A stretch of 48,002 nucleotides of DNA. Source: Crocinitomicaceae bacterium. GTDB lineage: Bacteria; Bacteroidota; Bacteroidia; Flavobacteriales_D; Crocinitomicaceae. Each line of letters opens with the position of its first letter. Position 1 is the stretch's first letter. The translations under genes were made by a program, and so were the position numbers. Of this stretch, positions 25,908-33,828 are shown one piece after another. The notes below the pieces were generated by a model that did not search any database, was not told the origin of the DNA, and saw only the letters and a list, made by a program, of their open reading frames with translations. The stretch covers positions 1 to 48,002 of the forward strand of contig JAQXBM010000024.1 in assembly GCA_029252405.1 (NCBI GenBank), given 5' to 3'.

Positions 25908-27719
25908 ATGGAAATCAGAAACATCGCAATTATTGCTCACGTCGACCACGGAAAAACGACGTTAGTAGACAAAATGATTGAGGCTGGAAGCGTTATTGAT
26001 GAAAGAGACAGACCAACAGGTGAGCTCATCATGGATAACAACGACCTAGAACGTGAACGTGGAATTACCATTGTTTCAAAAAACGTTTCGGTAACGTATA
26101 AAGGAACAAAAATCAACATCATTGACACTCCTGGTCACGCCGATTTCGGAGGTGAGGTAGAGCGTGTATTGAACATGGCTGATGGTGTGTGCTTGTTGGT
26201 TGATGCCTTCGAAGGGCCAATGCCGCAGACGCGTTTCGTACTTGGAAAAGCATTGTCAATGGGATTGAAACCATTGGTTGTTGTAAACAAAGTGGATAAA
26301 GACAATTGTACGCCTGATGAGGTGCATGAAAAAGTATTCGATTTGATGTTCGAATTGGATGCGGATGAAGAGCAATTGGACTTCCCAACGATTTACGGTT
26401 CTGCAAAGAACAACTGGATGTCGGATGATTGGAAAAACGAAACGGACTCTATCGTTCCATTGTTGGATCAAATTTTAGAGACGTTCCCTCCAATTGAAAT
26501 TCCTGAAGGAAATACACAGATGTTGATTACATCATTGGACTTCTCTTCATTCGTTGGACGTATCGCAATCGGTCGTTTGACACGTGGAGAAATTAAACCA
26601 AATCAGCAAATCATCTTGGCGAAACGTGACGGATCGAAAGAGAAGCACAGAATCAAAGAAGTATTTGTGTTTGAAGGAACGAATCGTGTGAAGGTAAATT
26701 CTGTGCAAGGTGGTGACATCTGCGCGATTACTGGAATCGAAGGATTCGAAATTGGAGATTCTATCTGTGATTTCGAAAATCCAGAGCCATTGGAAACGAT
26801 CGATATCGATGAGCCAACAATGAGCATGATGTTCTCAATCAACGATTCACCATTCTTCGGAAAAGAAGGAAAGTTTGTGACATCACGTCACATTTCTGAG
26901 CGATTGGACAAAGAGTTGGAGAAAAACTTGGCAATGCGCGTGCATTCAACAGATAAAGCTGATAAATGGATGGTTCACGGACGTGGAGTAATGCACTTGT
27001 CAGTATTGATTGAAACAATGCGTCGTGAAGGATACGAACTTCAAGTAGGTCAGCCACAAGTATTATTCAAAGAAATTGACGGTAGAAAATGTGAGCCAGT
27101 TGAAGAATTGACGATCGATTTACCTGAAATTCACAGTGGAACTGCTGTTGACGCAGTAACGAAGCGTAAAGGAGAAATGACCAACATGGAACCGAAAGGG
27201 GAGCGCATGGTCATTCAGTTTGAAATTCCTTCACGTGGAATCATTGGATTGAGAAACTACTTGTTGACCGCGACTGCTGGTGAAGCAATTATGACACACC
27301 GTTTCAAAGAGTACCAACCATTCAAAGGAGAGATTCCTGGACGTTTGAACGGATCGCTGATCTCAATGGAACTTGGAACATCAATTCCTTTCTCATTGAA
27401 CAACTTGCAAGAGCGTGGAAAATTCTTCATCGCACCAGGTGAAAACATCTACGAAGGTCAAGTAATTGGTGAAAACAGTCGTGCTAACGATTTGGTTGTC
27501 AATGTAACGAAGACAAAGAAAATGTCGAACATGCGTTCTTCTGGAGCGGATGACAAAGTGAAATTGGCCCCACCAAAACAATTCAGTTTGGAGGAATGTT
27601 TAGAATACATTCAATCAGATGAGTACGTTGAGGTAACTCCAGAAAACTTGCGTATGCGTAAAATCTTATTGAAGGAAACTGAACGTAAGAGAGCAACGCC
27701 TAAGGCAGTGAAAGCTTAA
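25908..27719 (+). CDS. typA: translational GTPase TypA/BipA
   Basis: A 603-residue EF-G-like GTPase. G motifs are all present: IAHVDHGKTTLVDK (G1), GITIVSKN (G2), DTPGHADFGG (G3), NKVDKDN (G4) and GSAKN (G5). Domain II and the C-terminal BipA-specific region (GPSRGIIGLR-like SRGIIGLRNYLLTATAGEA, then KKMSNMRSSG and TPENLRMRK) are complete. BipA binds the ribosome and promotes late 50S assembly and stress or cold adaptation, a role that matches the neighbouring helicase 30 bp upstream. It ends before a strong intrinsic terminator. Confidence 0.97.
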   Translation: MEIRNIAIIAHVDHGKTTLVDKMIEAGSVIDERDRPTGELIMDNNDLERERGITIVSKNVSVTYKGTKINIIDTPGHADFGGEVERVLNMADGVCLLVDAFEGPMPQTRFVLGKALSMGLKPLVVVNKVDKDNCTPDEVHEKVFDLMFELDADEEQLDFPTIYGSAKNNWMSDDWKNETDSIVPLLDQILETFPPIEIPEGNTQMLITSLDFSSFVGRIAIGRLTRGEIKPNQQIILAKRDGSKEKHRIKEVFVFEGTNRVKVNSVQGGDICAITGIEGFEIGDSICDFENPEPLETIDIDEPTMSMMFSINDSPFFGKEGKFVTSRHISERLDKELEKNLAMRVHSTDKADKWMVHGRGVMHLSVLIETMRREGYELQVGQPQVLFKEIDGRKCEPVEELTIDLPEIHSGTAVDAVTKRKGEMTNMEPKGERMVIQFEIPSRGIIGLRNYLLTATAGEAIMTHRFKEYQPFKGEIPGRLNGSLISMELGTSIPFSLNNLQERGKFFIAPGENIYEGQVIGENSRANDLVVNVTKTKKMSNMRSSGADDKVKLAPPKQFSLEECLEYIQSDEYVEVTPENLRMRKILLKETERKRATPKAVKA

Positions 27720-27741
27720 GACTAAAACTAGTTGAAATAGT

Positions 27742-27779
27742 AAAACGGTGATAACGAAAGTTATCACCGTTTTTTTTTG
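27742..27779 (+). terminator. intrinsic terminator after typA
   Basis: AACGGTGATAAC (27744-27755) and GTTATCACCGTT (27760-27771) form a perfect 12-bp stem with a GAAA tetraloop, followed by a run of nine T. It lies 22 bp after the typA stop and would end the helicase-typA transcript. Confidence 0.92.
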
Positions 27780-27790
27780 TGGTAGTGTAT

Positions 27791-27883
27791 GTTGGGGTTT
27801 GACTCCCAACTCGACTCCGCTCGATGTCCCGCAGCAATTGTTGATAGGATCGCGTGCGGGGTGAGCGCAGTCGAACCCCAATA
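27791..27883. repeat. imperfect inverted repeat with TCGACTCCGCTCGA core
   Basis: TTGGGGTTTGACT (27792-27804) is complementary, with one G:T-type difference, to AGTCGAACCCCAA (27869-27881), so the 93-bp segment can fold as a large hairpin. Inside it CTCGACTCCGCTCGATGTC (27810-27828) is the exact reverse complement of 29542-29560. The word 'TCGACTCCGCTCGA' is familiar as a dispersed element in Bacteroidota, though I cannot check its copy number here. Confidence 0.55.
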
Positions 27884-27893
27884 TCAAAAAATG

Positions 27894-28343
27894 CTATGCC
27901 GTTTTCTTACTTCGCTGCTCAACCCAAAGTCCAAAAGTCAGCACCAAAAGACCAAGGCTTGAATAGGTGAAACCGGGTGAGTTTTGAAAGAACGATACAA
28001 AGGTATTCGTCGCTTCTTCAATTTCTAGATCGTACTTGAGCGATCCTCCTTCTTGACCAATCGTCAGAAGGGATAAAACGATAATCCCAACGAAAACAGC
28101 TGCAATTCCAGTCCATGCCCGTTTTGAAATGATCGATTTGTAAGGCTTTGCCGGAACTTTACCTTCCAATTTCAACATCAATTGAGCCGTGAAATCATCA
28201 GAAGTTTCCATCGCGTTGCTTTTGGAAAGAACATTCGACAATGCTTTTTCCTCAGCGTCAATTCGATCCATTAGATTCGATGTGAAATCCATTTTGGTTT
28301 CCATCAATCCACTTTTCAATATGCCTTTTTTCTTCTTTTCCAT
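27894..28343 (-). CDS. single-pass membrane protein co-translated with ECF sigma factor (probable anti-sigma)
   Basis: A 149-residue protein with an N-terminal cytosolic region that is Lys/Glu/Met-rich, one TM helix at about residues 75-95 (WTGIAAVFVGIIVLSLL), and a second hydrophobic stretch near the C-terminus (LGLLVLTFGLWV). Its ATG lies within the sigma factor stop (TGATG), so they are translationally coupled. By position it is a likely anti-sigma factor. A motif 'DFTxxLMxxI/LE' occurs twice near the N-terminus (about 20-30 and 50-60). No zinc motif is seen. Confidence 0.65.
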   Translation of the reverse strand: MEKKKKGILKSGLMETKMDFTSNLMDRIDAEEKALSNVLSKSNAMETSDDFTAQLMLKLEGKVPAKPYKSIISKRAWTGIAAVFVGIIVLSLLTIGQEGGSLKYDLEIEEATNTFVSFFQNSPGFTYSSLGLLVLTFGLWVEQRSKKTA

Positions 28344-28912
28344 CAGATGATTGATTTCAGTTCTTGTTGAAGAAGTCCTTCTAAATTAATCTTTAATTGC
28401 TTTCTCGCGCGATGCAGCTTCACTTTTACGTTGGATTCAGTCAACCCCGTTATGTCAACGATTTCCTGAATGCTGCTCTCGTCAATATAGAATAGCGTGA
28501 TAATCACACCATCTAATTCGCGCAATGAATCAATTGCTTGTTGAACGTATAATTGACGTTCCTGTTGTTTCATTTCCTCTAATTGAGGAAAGTTGATTTC
28601 GTTGGAGGTCTCCACATACAGTCCGTCATCCGTGGACTCTAGCTTCATCAACCTCGTTTTCGAAATAGCAGTTCGGTAGGCAATGGTGTAAATCCACGTC
28701 GAGAATTTCGAATCTCCCTTAAAAGAATGAAGCTTATCGAAAGCCTTGATGAATGCGACCTGAGCGGTGTCTTCGGCATCTTCACGTTGCCTAAGTATTC
28801 TGTAACAGACCGTGAAGACCATGTCTTTGTACTTGTTCACCAAATGGGTGAAGCTCGATGAATCGCCTTCTAAGACCTGCTGAATGTATATTTTGTCATC
28901 TAAATCGACCAT
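28343..28912 (-). CDS. ECF-type RNA polymerase sigma-70 factor
   Basis: A 189-residue sigma factor. Region 2 is DMVFTVCYRILRQREDAEDTAQVAFIKAFDKLHSF, with KFSTWIYTIAYRTAI completing region 2.4; region 4 carries DGVIITLFYIDESSIQEIVDITGLTESNVKVKLHRARKQL, the helix-turn-helix. It belongs to the middle of a three-gene minus-strand operon with a DUF6249-like protein in front (9 bp) and the TM protein behind. It is a different ECF lineage from the one at 19685, to judge by the region-2 wording. Confidence 0.92.
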   Translation of the reverse strand: MVDLDDKIYIQQVLEGDSSSFTHLVNKYKDMVFTVCYRILRQREDAEDTAQVAFIKAFDKLHSFKGDSKFSTWIYTIAYRTAISKTRLMKLESTDDGLYVETSNEINFPQLEEMKQQERQLYVQQAIDSLRELDGVIITLFYIDESSIQEIVDITGLTESNVKVKLHRARKQLKINLEGLLQQELKSII

Positions 28913-28921
28913 GCTCGGAGG

Positions 28922-29248
28922 CTATTTCTCTTCTTTCTTCGCTAAGTAGTGATCGAGTACCAATCCCAATCCACCAAAAAGGAAAATCATTGAGGGCATC
29001 GACAAGTCCAATAACATTCCTGTTGTGTGCGTGATAAACTGTCCCATCAAAATGCCTATGGCAACTCCTGCGGCTAATAAGCCAACTTTAATTCCCAAAC
29101 GATTGAATTTTGGTTTGAATGTTCTCGGGTCCATTCCCTTTTCGATCATGGCCAAGCGCTCTCGGTTTCTAGTGGTTAAGTAAACGAAGAGTGATCCAAA
29201 CATTGCTGAGAAAACGATAAATGGAACTAAGATTTCTGCGACTATCAT
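28922..29248 (-). CDS. DUF6249-like small membrane protein
   Basis: A 108-residue membrane protein: an N-terminal helix (IVAEILVPFIVFSAMFGSLFVYL), then the RNRERLAMIEKGMDPRTFKP loop, and two more hydrophobic segments (GLLAAGVAIGILMG, PSMIFLFGGLGLVLDHYL). The 'RERLAMIEKGMDP' loop is the hallmark I associate with DUF6249, a family often beside ECF sigma genes in Bacteroidota; the DUF number is from memory. It heads the operon with the sigma and anti-sigma genes. Confidence 0.7.
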   Translation of the reverse strand: MIVAEILVPFIVFSAMFGSLFVYLTTRNRERLAMIEKGMDPRTFKPKFNRLGIKVGLLAAGVAIGILMGQFITHTTGMLLDLSMPSMIFLFGGLGLVLDHYLAKKEEK

Positions 29249-29340
29249 AATGTGTTTTTTAAGTGTATATAATCTTAGAGAGGTTGAGTTAAGATTAGGT
29301 TACAAACTATTTCATTTTTTTTTGAATTGTGGGGCGTTTC

Positions 29341-29392
29341 CCTCAAACACTCACCCTCAAACACTCACCCTCAAACTCACCCTGTCAAACTC
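29341..29392. repeat. tandem ACTCACCCT array
   Basis: ACTCACCCT occurs at 29349-29357, 29363-29371 and 29375-29383, spaced 14 and 12 bp apart within a CTCAAACACTCACCCT unit. The array lies in the 340-bp gap between the sigma operon and the DUF6884-like gene, which has no supported reading frame. It may be a variable-number tandem repeat. Confidence 0.75.
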
Positions 29393-29541
29393 GGGTCGTG
29401 TCTTCCACTATATCTCCGGCCGCGTGCGTCGGAGGATGCCGTTCCAACCACTAACGCGAATATCACTTTTGGAATCTATGTCGGACTTCGTCTCCGCTCA
29501 GTCTTCGATGTTGTGTGAATCAATCTGCACGTTCAGTAATA

Positions 29542-29560
29542 GACATCGAGCGGAGTCGAG
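29542..29560. repeat. 19-bp repeat, inverted copy of 27810-27828
   Basis: GACATCGAGCGGAGTCGAG is the exact reverse complement of the stretch in the hairpin after typA. An outer pair, GTCTTCCA near 29400 and TGGAAGAC near 29562-29570, gives this segment its own weak inverted flanks. The two copies face each other across the three-gene sigma operon. Confidence 0.65.
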
Positions 29561-29588
29561 ATGGAAGACTAACCCCAAAGGCAATTAT

Positions 29589-29996
29589 CTATAAAGCCAC
29601 ATCCTCATCCAGAATCACCAAATCAAACGGAACCTTCGCCAATTCACACGCATCCGTCAACGTTTCAATATAAGGAGCAACATTAATGTCCTTGTCCATC
29701 CAATGCGAATGCATCACAATTGATTTCCCTTTAAAATTCTTTAATTGTCGAGCAACTGTTTTACTCAAGCGTGTTGTTTCAAATGCTTTCAGAAGGTGAT
29801 CGTAGTACGGAATGTTATCCGTCGGTAGAAGCAAACCGAACTTCCCTGAAAGAATCATAAAATCGGCTTTGTCCTGCTTTGCAAGCGCTCGTACATGGTC
29901 AATTCGCGCACTGCGATAGCGATCAATCGCCTTAATTTCCTTTTCAATTGGATTCTTTTCTGCCGAACAGTACGTCACATAAATCTTCTTCGCCAT
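29589..29996 (-). CDS. DUF6884-like protein
   Basis: A 135-residue cytosolic protein. It opens KKIYVTYCSAEKNP, has LAKQDKADFMILSGKFGLLLPTDNIPYYDHLL in the middle (the 'LSGKyGL' and 'YD..L' signature of DUF6884/YaaA-related proteins) and IVMHSHWM later. Members share a fold with tRNA-guanine transglycosylase-type and YaaA-type proteins and are thought to act on nucleic acids or in oxidative stress, but the function is not established. A single Cys (YCS) near the N-terminus is conserved in what I recall of the family. Confidence 0.7.
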   Translation of the reverse strand: MAKKIYVTYCSAEKNPIEKEIKAIDRYRSARIDHVRALAKQDKADFMILSGKFGLLLPTDNIPYYDHLLKAFETTRLSKTVARQLKNFKGKSIVMHSHWMDKDINVAPYIETLTDACELAKVPFDLVILDEDVAL

Positions 29997-30068
29997 GGGA
30001 CGAATTTACGACTTCTTTGAACGAATCTGATGTCCACCTGTACAAAAGGATGATCTTAAATGATAATT

Positions 30069-30722
30069 ATGAAAACTCTGATTGCTCTTGCGTTGATTTC
30101 CATCTCTTCACTATCCTTCGCTCAAACAGATATCATCGAAATGAGATCACGCGGTGCATCATTAGAGAGTTATGAGCACAATGTAAGCGCGAGTAGTTCA
30201 TATCATGTCCCTTCAAACTTTGGAGCAGCTCCAACAATGTTGGTACGATCAGCGGTACTCGATTCCGTTAAGTCGATTTCGGATAGCATAACGGTTATGT
30301 ACACGAGTAATTATTGTGGAAGGCTTCCAAGGACAAGAGATTTAATGGAACAGGAGCGCAACCGACAAAACGGGCAAGGGCCAGAGAAAATATATCAAGC
30401 TAAGGGAATTGGCGAGTTATGGGAGCCAGGAGCAGATACAATTGTTCATCACCCACTCTTTCGGAATGTTCACTCCTTGGACAGCGTAAAAGAAGTCATA
30501 GACAAGGATTATTATTTCAATTTGCCTTCCGATTCAATCACTTTCATTGGTTTTGATAATAGTCAAGGATCCGTAAAGAAAGATTCCAAGCAGCGCATTA
30601 AATACAAACATACCCCAAGGAAGAACTCATTTGGTTGGGAATTGCTTTTTATGATCATCACGCCAATTGCATTTTTATTCACAATGAGCAGAATTGTATC
30701 TCCGCGAACAACTGATTCCTAA
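30069..30722 (+). CDS. secreted, C-terminally anchored protein; first of a tandem paralog pair
   Basis: A 217-residue protein (start 30069 preferred over the ATG at 30060 because the signal peptide then begins MKT). Layout: Sec signal ending SLSFAQ, a mature start TDIIEMRSRGASLESYE, a central WEPGADT, then YFNLPSDSITFIGFDN, and a C-terminal hydrophobic segment after FGWELLFMIITPIAFLF that is a membrane anchor. It matches the next gene block for block at roughly half of positions. Location: probably periplasmic and anchored by the C-terminal helix. No known family or catalytic motif is recognised. Confidence 0.72.
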   Translation: MKTLIALALISISSLSFAQTDIIEMRSRGASLESYEHNVSASSSYHVPSNFGAAPTMLVRSAVLDSVKSISDSITVMYTSNYCGRLPRTRDLMEQERNRQNGQGPEKIYQAKGIGELWEPGADTIVHHPLFRNVHSLDSVKEVIDKDYYFNLPSDSITFIGFDNSQGSVKKDSKQRIKYKHTPRKNSFGWELLFMIITPIAFLFTMSRIVSPRTTDS

Positions 30723-30742
30723 TTAATAAATCACAAGACCCC

Positions 30743-31390
30743 ATGAAATACTTACTATGCCCCCTCTTAATCTGCACGGCCGTTTTGGCCTTTGGACAAA
30801 CGGACATCATTGAAATGAAATCTCGAAACGCTTCCTTGAAGAAGTATGAACGAGTTTCGAAAATCAAAATGGGAGATCATGTAGCTTCCAATTTTGGAAT
30901 GGCGCCAATGCCAGAAGTGAAAACAGCCGTTCTGGATTCTGTCAAAGTGCTTTCAGATAGCACGGCAGTTGTCTACACCAGTGAATATTGTACACGTGGA
31001 TATCCACTTTTGCATATAGATCCAATTTACGTAGATTCTAACGGCCGCGAGATAAACGAACCAATTCGCACGTATCCAAATCCACGAGTGGGCCATCTTT
31101 GGCGACCTGGAGCGGATACAGTGCTAAATCATCCGATCTTTACCCAAAGACATGCACTAGACAGCGTGAAAGATGTCATCGATCGAGATTACCACTTCAA
31201 TTTGCCTTCTGATTCAATCACCTTTATTGGTTTCGATAACGGACACGGAGTTTCAAACAAGGATGCGGTAAAAGATGCGAAGCACAAACGTGAGCAACGC
31301 AAAAACGGCTTCGGTTGGGAATTGATCTTCATGATCATAACGCCAATTGCCTTTTTATTGGGAATGAATAGATTGAAGCTTGTTGCCTAA
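30743..31390 (+). CDS. secreted, C-terminally anchored protein; second of a tandem paralog pair
   Basis: A 215-residue paralog of the previous gene, 20 bp downstream and in the same orientation. Shared blocks in order: TDIIEM-SR-ASL--YE after the signal peptide, AVLDSVK-LSDS, YTSEYC, a LWRPGADT box, HALDSVKDVID-DY-FNLPSDSITFIGFDN, and the C-terminal FGWELIFMIITPIAFLLGM anchor. The variable middle (about residues 85-120) is where the two differ most, as if a ligand surface had diverged. The tandem layout and shared synonymous codons in the NLPSDSITFIG block suggest a recent duplication. Confidence 0.72.
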   Translation: MKYLLCPLLICTAVLAFGQTDIIEMKSRNASLKKYERVSKIKMGDHVASNFGMAPMPEVKTAVLDSVKVLSDSTAVVYTSEYCTRGYPLLHIDPIYVDSNGREINEPIRTYPNPRVGHLWRPGADTVLNHPIFTQRHALDSVKDVIDRDYHFNLPSDSITFIGFDNGHGVSNKDAVKDAKHKREQRKNGFGWELIFMIITPIAFLLGMNRLKLVA

Positions 31391-32277
31391 TCGGCAACCA
31401 TTCGTGCCATTTTCGCTGTAATGCTATCAGCGTAGAACAAAGGTCCGCGAATGTGCAGTTTGTCAATCGAGTAAAACTCTTTTGGTTCGTTCGCTAGCTC
31501 AAATAAACGTTCACCTTGATCGTAAGGAATGCGCTCGTCTTCAGTACTGTGAATGATCAGAATTGGTTTCTTGAAATCAACAATGTTCTTTTCAGCGCTA
31601 TACATTTCGCGTGTAAAAATTCTCCCCAAAACAGGAACAACATCTGCCGCAATATCACTGTGCGATGAAAAGGCACCTTCCGTGACCAAACCGTCAATCT
31701 TATCTTGATTTTCATTCGCGATAACAACAGATAAGTGTCCACCGAGTGATTGACCGTAAATCAATAAATGATCGTATTTAATGTCTTCGCGCGACATTAA
31801 ATAGTTCAGTCCATCGGTTGCATCGTTCTTCACCACTTTACGTGTTGATTCACCCTGAGAAAAGCCAAAGCCGCTGTAATCAAAAATAAAAACTTGGTAT
31901 CCGGCTTCAACAAATGGCGCAGCAAAAACGATTTGATACGCTAAGTTCGCGGCATTTCCATGCAAAAAGTAGATTGTGGTTCCATTGTAGTTTTCTTTCG
32001 GTTCCATGAACCAAGCGTAAAGGGAATCCCCAGAACGGTTCTCAAAGAAAATTGTCTCGATCGTGTAAGGTAGTTTCGTTTCTTCCTCACCCGAAGAATT
32101 CGTGATTTTCGTTGAATAATCATCGTTGAATCCTAATGTCAAAGTGTCATCAACTTGAGGAACATAAGCACTCACTTGATCATCTTTACTCAGGTCCCAA
32201 GGATGCAAAAACGTTTTGTTCAGTGCACAGGATGAAATAATTAGAAAAAGTAGAGCTAAAAGGCTGATCGATCGCAT
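31387..32277 (-). CDS. alpha/beta hydrolase lipoprotein (BEM46/ABHD-like)
   Basis: A 296-residue hydrolase with lipobox ISSC. The oxyanion loop LHGNAAN lies near residue 107, the nucleophile elbow is GQSLGGHL (Ser) near 176, IIHSTEDERIP supplies the acid and DKLHIRG the His. Fold and order match the BEM46/ABHD13-type serine hydrolases. It is anchored to an envelope membrane by its lipid, so the substrate is probably an extracytoplasmic ester or lipid. It converges with the paralog gene, overlapping its end by 4 bp, and is divergent from the TPR gene. Confidence 0.87.
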   Translation of the reverse strand: MRSISLLALLFLIISSCALNKTFLHPWDLSKDDQVSAYVPQVDDTLTLGFNDDYSTKITNSSGEEETKLPYTIETIFFENRSGDSLYAWFMEPKENYNGTTIYFLHGNAANLAYQIVFAAPFVEAGYQVFIFDYSGFGFSQGESTRKVVKNDATDGLNYLMSREDIKYDHLLIYGQSLGGHLSVVIANENQDKIDGLVTEGAFSSHSDIAADVVPVLGRIFTREMYSAEKNIVDFKKPILIIHSTEDERIPYDQGERLFELANEPKEFYSIDKLHIRGPLFYADSITAKMARMVAD

Positions 32278-32294
32278 ACTAAATTTGTTGAGTG

Positions 32295-32302
32295 CAAAAG
32301 TA
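32295..32302 (-). promoter_or_regulatory. -7 promoter element TACTTTTG for the hydrolase gene
   Basis: On the minus strand TACTTTTG (plus strand CAAAAGTA) fits TAnnTTTG exactly and lies 17 bp before the ATG at 32277. It falls in the 142-bp divergent gap to the TPR operon. A -33 TTG at the canonical spacing is not evident. Confidence 0.45.
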
Positions 32303-32419
32303 CGGAATTCAACCTGTAAACGAGTGACAGCAATTGTTTAAATCCTGTTAATAACATATTTGCTATTACGCTTTTTCGCATAGAGGGGATTCACTATCTT
32401 TAGTATAAATGAGCAGCCT

Positions 32420-33820
32420 ATGTTTGACGACGAAGAGGAGGAGTATAATGATGGAAATGTAAGTGAAGACCTGAAACGCTTCGAAGCATTTTTAAGTGGG
32501 GGAGAGATGGGATTTTTAGACAGCGATCGATGGGAAGCATTGATTGATCATCTAATTATCGTCGGACAATATCAAAAAGCCTTAATAGCTAGCGAGGAAG
32601 CATTGAGTCAATTTTCGTATAACGGATTATTCAAACTACGTCGCGCACAAGCTTTCTCAGGAATTGGAAAACTCAAAGAATCCATTCAGCTGCTCTCCGA
32701 ATTGGAACGCATGGGAATGCCTTCATTTGAATTACTCTTGACAAAAGCATCCGTTTTCAGTCAATTGAAAGACTCCAACAACGCGATCAAGTATTTTCGA
32801 GCAGCTTTGAACGAAGCAGAACCGGAAGACCGAGATGAAATATACCTTGACCTAGCGGTAGAATATGAAAACGTTGGGAAGTGGAGAGATGCTCTGCGTG
32901 TCTTGGAAGAGGCAATTGAGAAGAATCCTCACAACGAAGGCGCAATTTATGAGATCGCATTTTGCTATGATCAATTAGGCGAATATGAGAAATCCATCGA
33001 ATGTTACTCGAATTTCATTGATGAGAATCCATATTCCTTTACAGCGTGGTACAACCTCGGAAACGCCTATTTGAAAGTTGAGAATTACGAACAAGCGATC
33101 TGGGCGTATGATTACTGCATCCTTATTAATGATGACTTCGGTCCTGTATATTTCAACCTTGGAAACGCATACTTGTCGCTGGATAAATACACAAAAGCCA
33201 TAGAAAGTTTCGAAACTTCCATTCGTTTGGATGGCGACGATCCAATGGCCTATTGTTATGTGGGCGAAAGTTACGAGCAGCTCGAGCAATACGATCTCGC
33301 GAAACACTATTACCAAAGAAGTTTGGAATTAGCTCCATTGCTTCCTGAGGGATGGCTCGGATTGGGAATTGTAGAGGATCTGGAAGGTCGAACCAAAGAA
33401 GGATTGGTGTTGTTGCACAAAGCGGCAGAGTTGGCACCTGATAATTCGGGAATCATCCATGTCTTGGCAGGAGCATATGAGAAGTTAGAGGAATACGAGC
33501 AAGCGGCCGATTACTATCAAGTGGCTTTGGGATTGGATTCCACCGATGCGGAGTGTCTAATGAACTTTGTCAACCTCCTAGAACAAACAAAATCACTTGT
33601 TGAGGCAAAATCTTTTTTAGATGCTTTTGAGGAAACGGAGCCAAATAACGACTACATTCCTTTGCTCAAAGTCAACCTATGGTGGAAGATGGGAGAAAAG
33701 AAGGGGGCACTTGAACTATTTAAACAATGTGTCGAGCGAGATCGGAAACACGCACTTGATTTATTTGAAATCAATCCAGACTTGAAAAACGTTGCAGAAT
33801 TTGTACTTTTGGTGGATTAA
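32420..33820 (+). CDS. tetratricopeptide-repeat protein
   Basis: A 466-residue protein built mostly of TPR units of 34 residues. From about residue 50 to the C-terminus repeated patterns can be read, such as GAIYEIAFCYDQLGEYEKSIECYSN, AWYNLGNAYLKVENYEQAIWAYD and VYFNLGNAYLSLDKYTKAIESFE, with the typical small residues at positions 8, 20 and 27. The first 30 residues are acidic and disordered; there is no signal peptide, so it is cytosolic. It leads a tight operon (8 bp to comA) and is probably a scaffold; its partners are unknown. Confidence 0.87.
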   Translation: MFDDEEEEYNDGNVSEDLKRFEAFLSGGEMGFLDSDRWEALIDHLIIVGQYQKALIASEEALSQFSYNGLFKLRRAQAFSGIGKLKESIQLLSELERMGMPSFELLLTKASVFSQLKDSNNAIKYFRAALNEAEPEDRDEIYLDLAVEYENVGKWRDALRVLEEAIEKNPHNEGAIYEIAFCYDQLGEYEKSIECYSNFIDENPYSFTAWYNLGNAYLKVENYEQAIWAYDYCILINDDFGPVYFNLGNAYLSLDKYTKAIESFETSIRLDGDDPMAYCYVGESYEQLEQYDLAKHYYQRSLELAPLLPEGWLGLGIVEDLEGRTKEGLVLLHKAAELAPDNSGIIHVLAGAYEKLEEYEQAADYYQVALGLDSTDAECLMNFVNLLEQTKSLVEAKSFLDAFEETEPNNDYIPLLKVNLWWKMGEKKGALELFKQCVERDRKHALDLFEINPDLKNVAEFVLLVD

Positions 33821-33828
33821 ACTAGAAG

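Noticed and set aside
29249-29588. Small plus-strand frames in the gap after the sigma operon
   Set aside because: They run over the ACTCACCCT array and the 19-bp repeat and have repeat-driven composition without start context.
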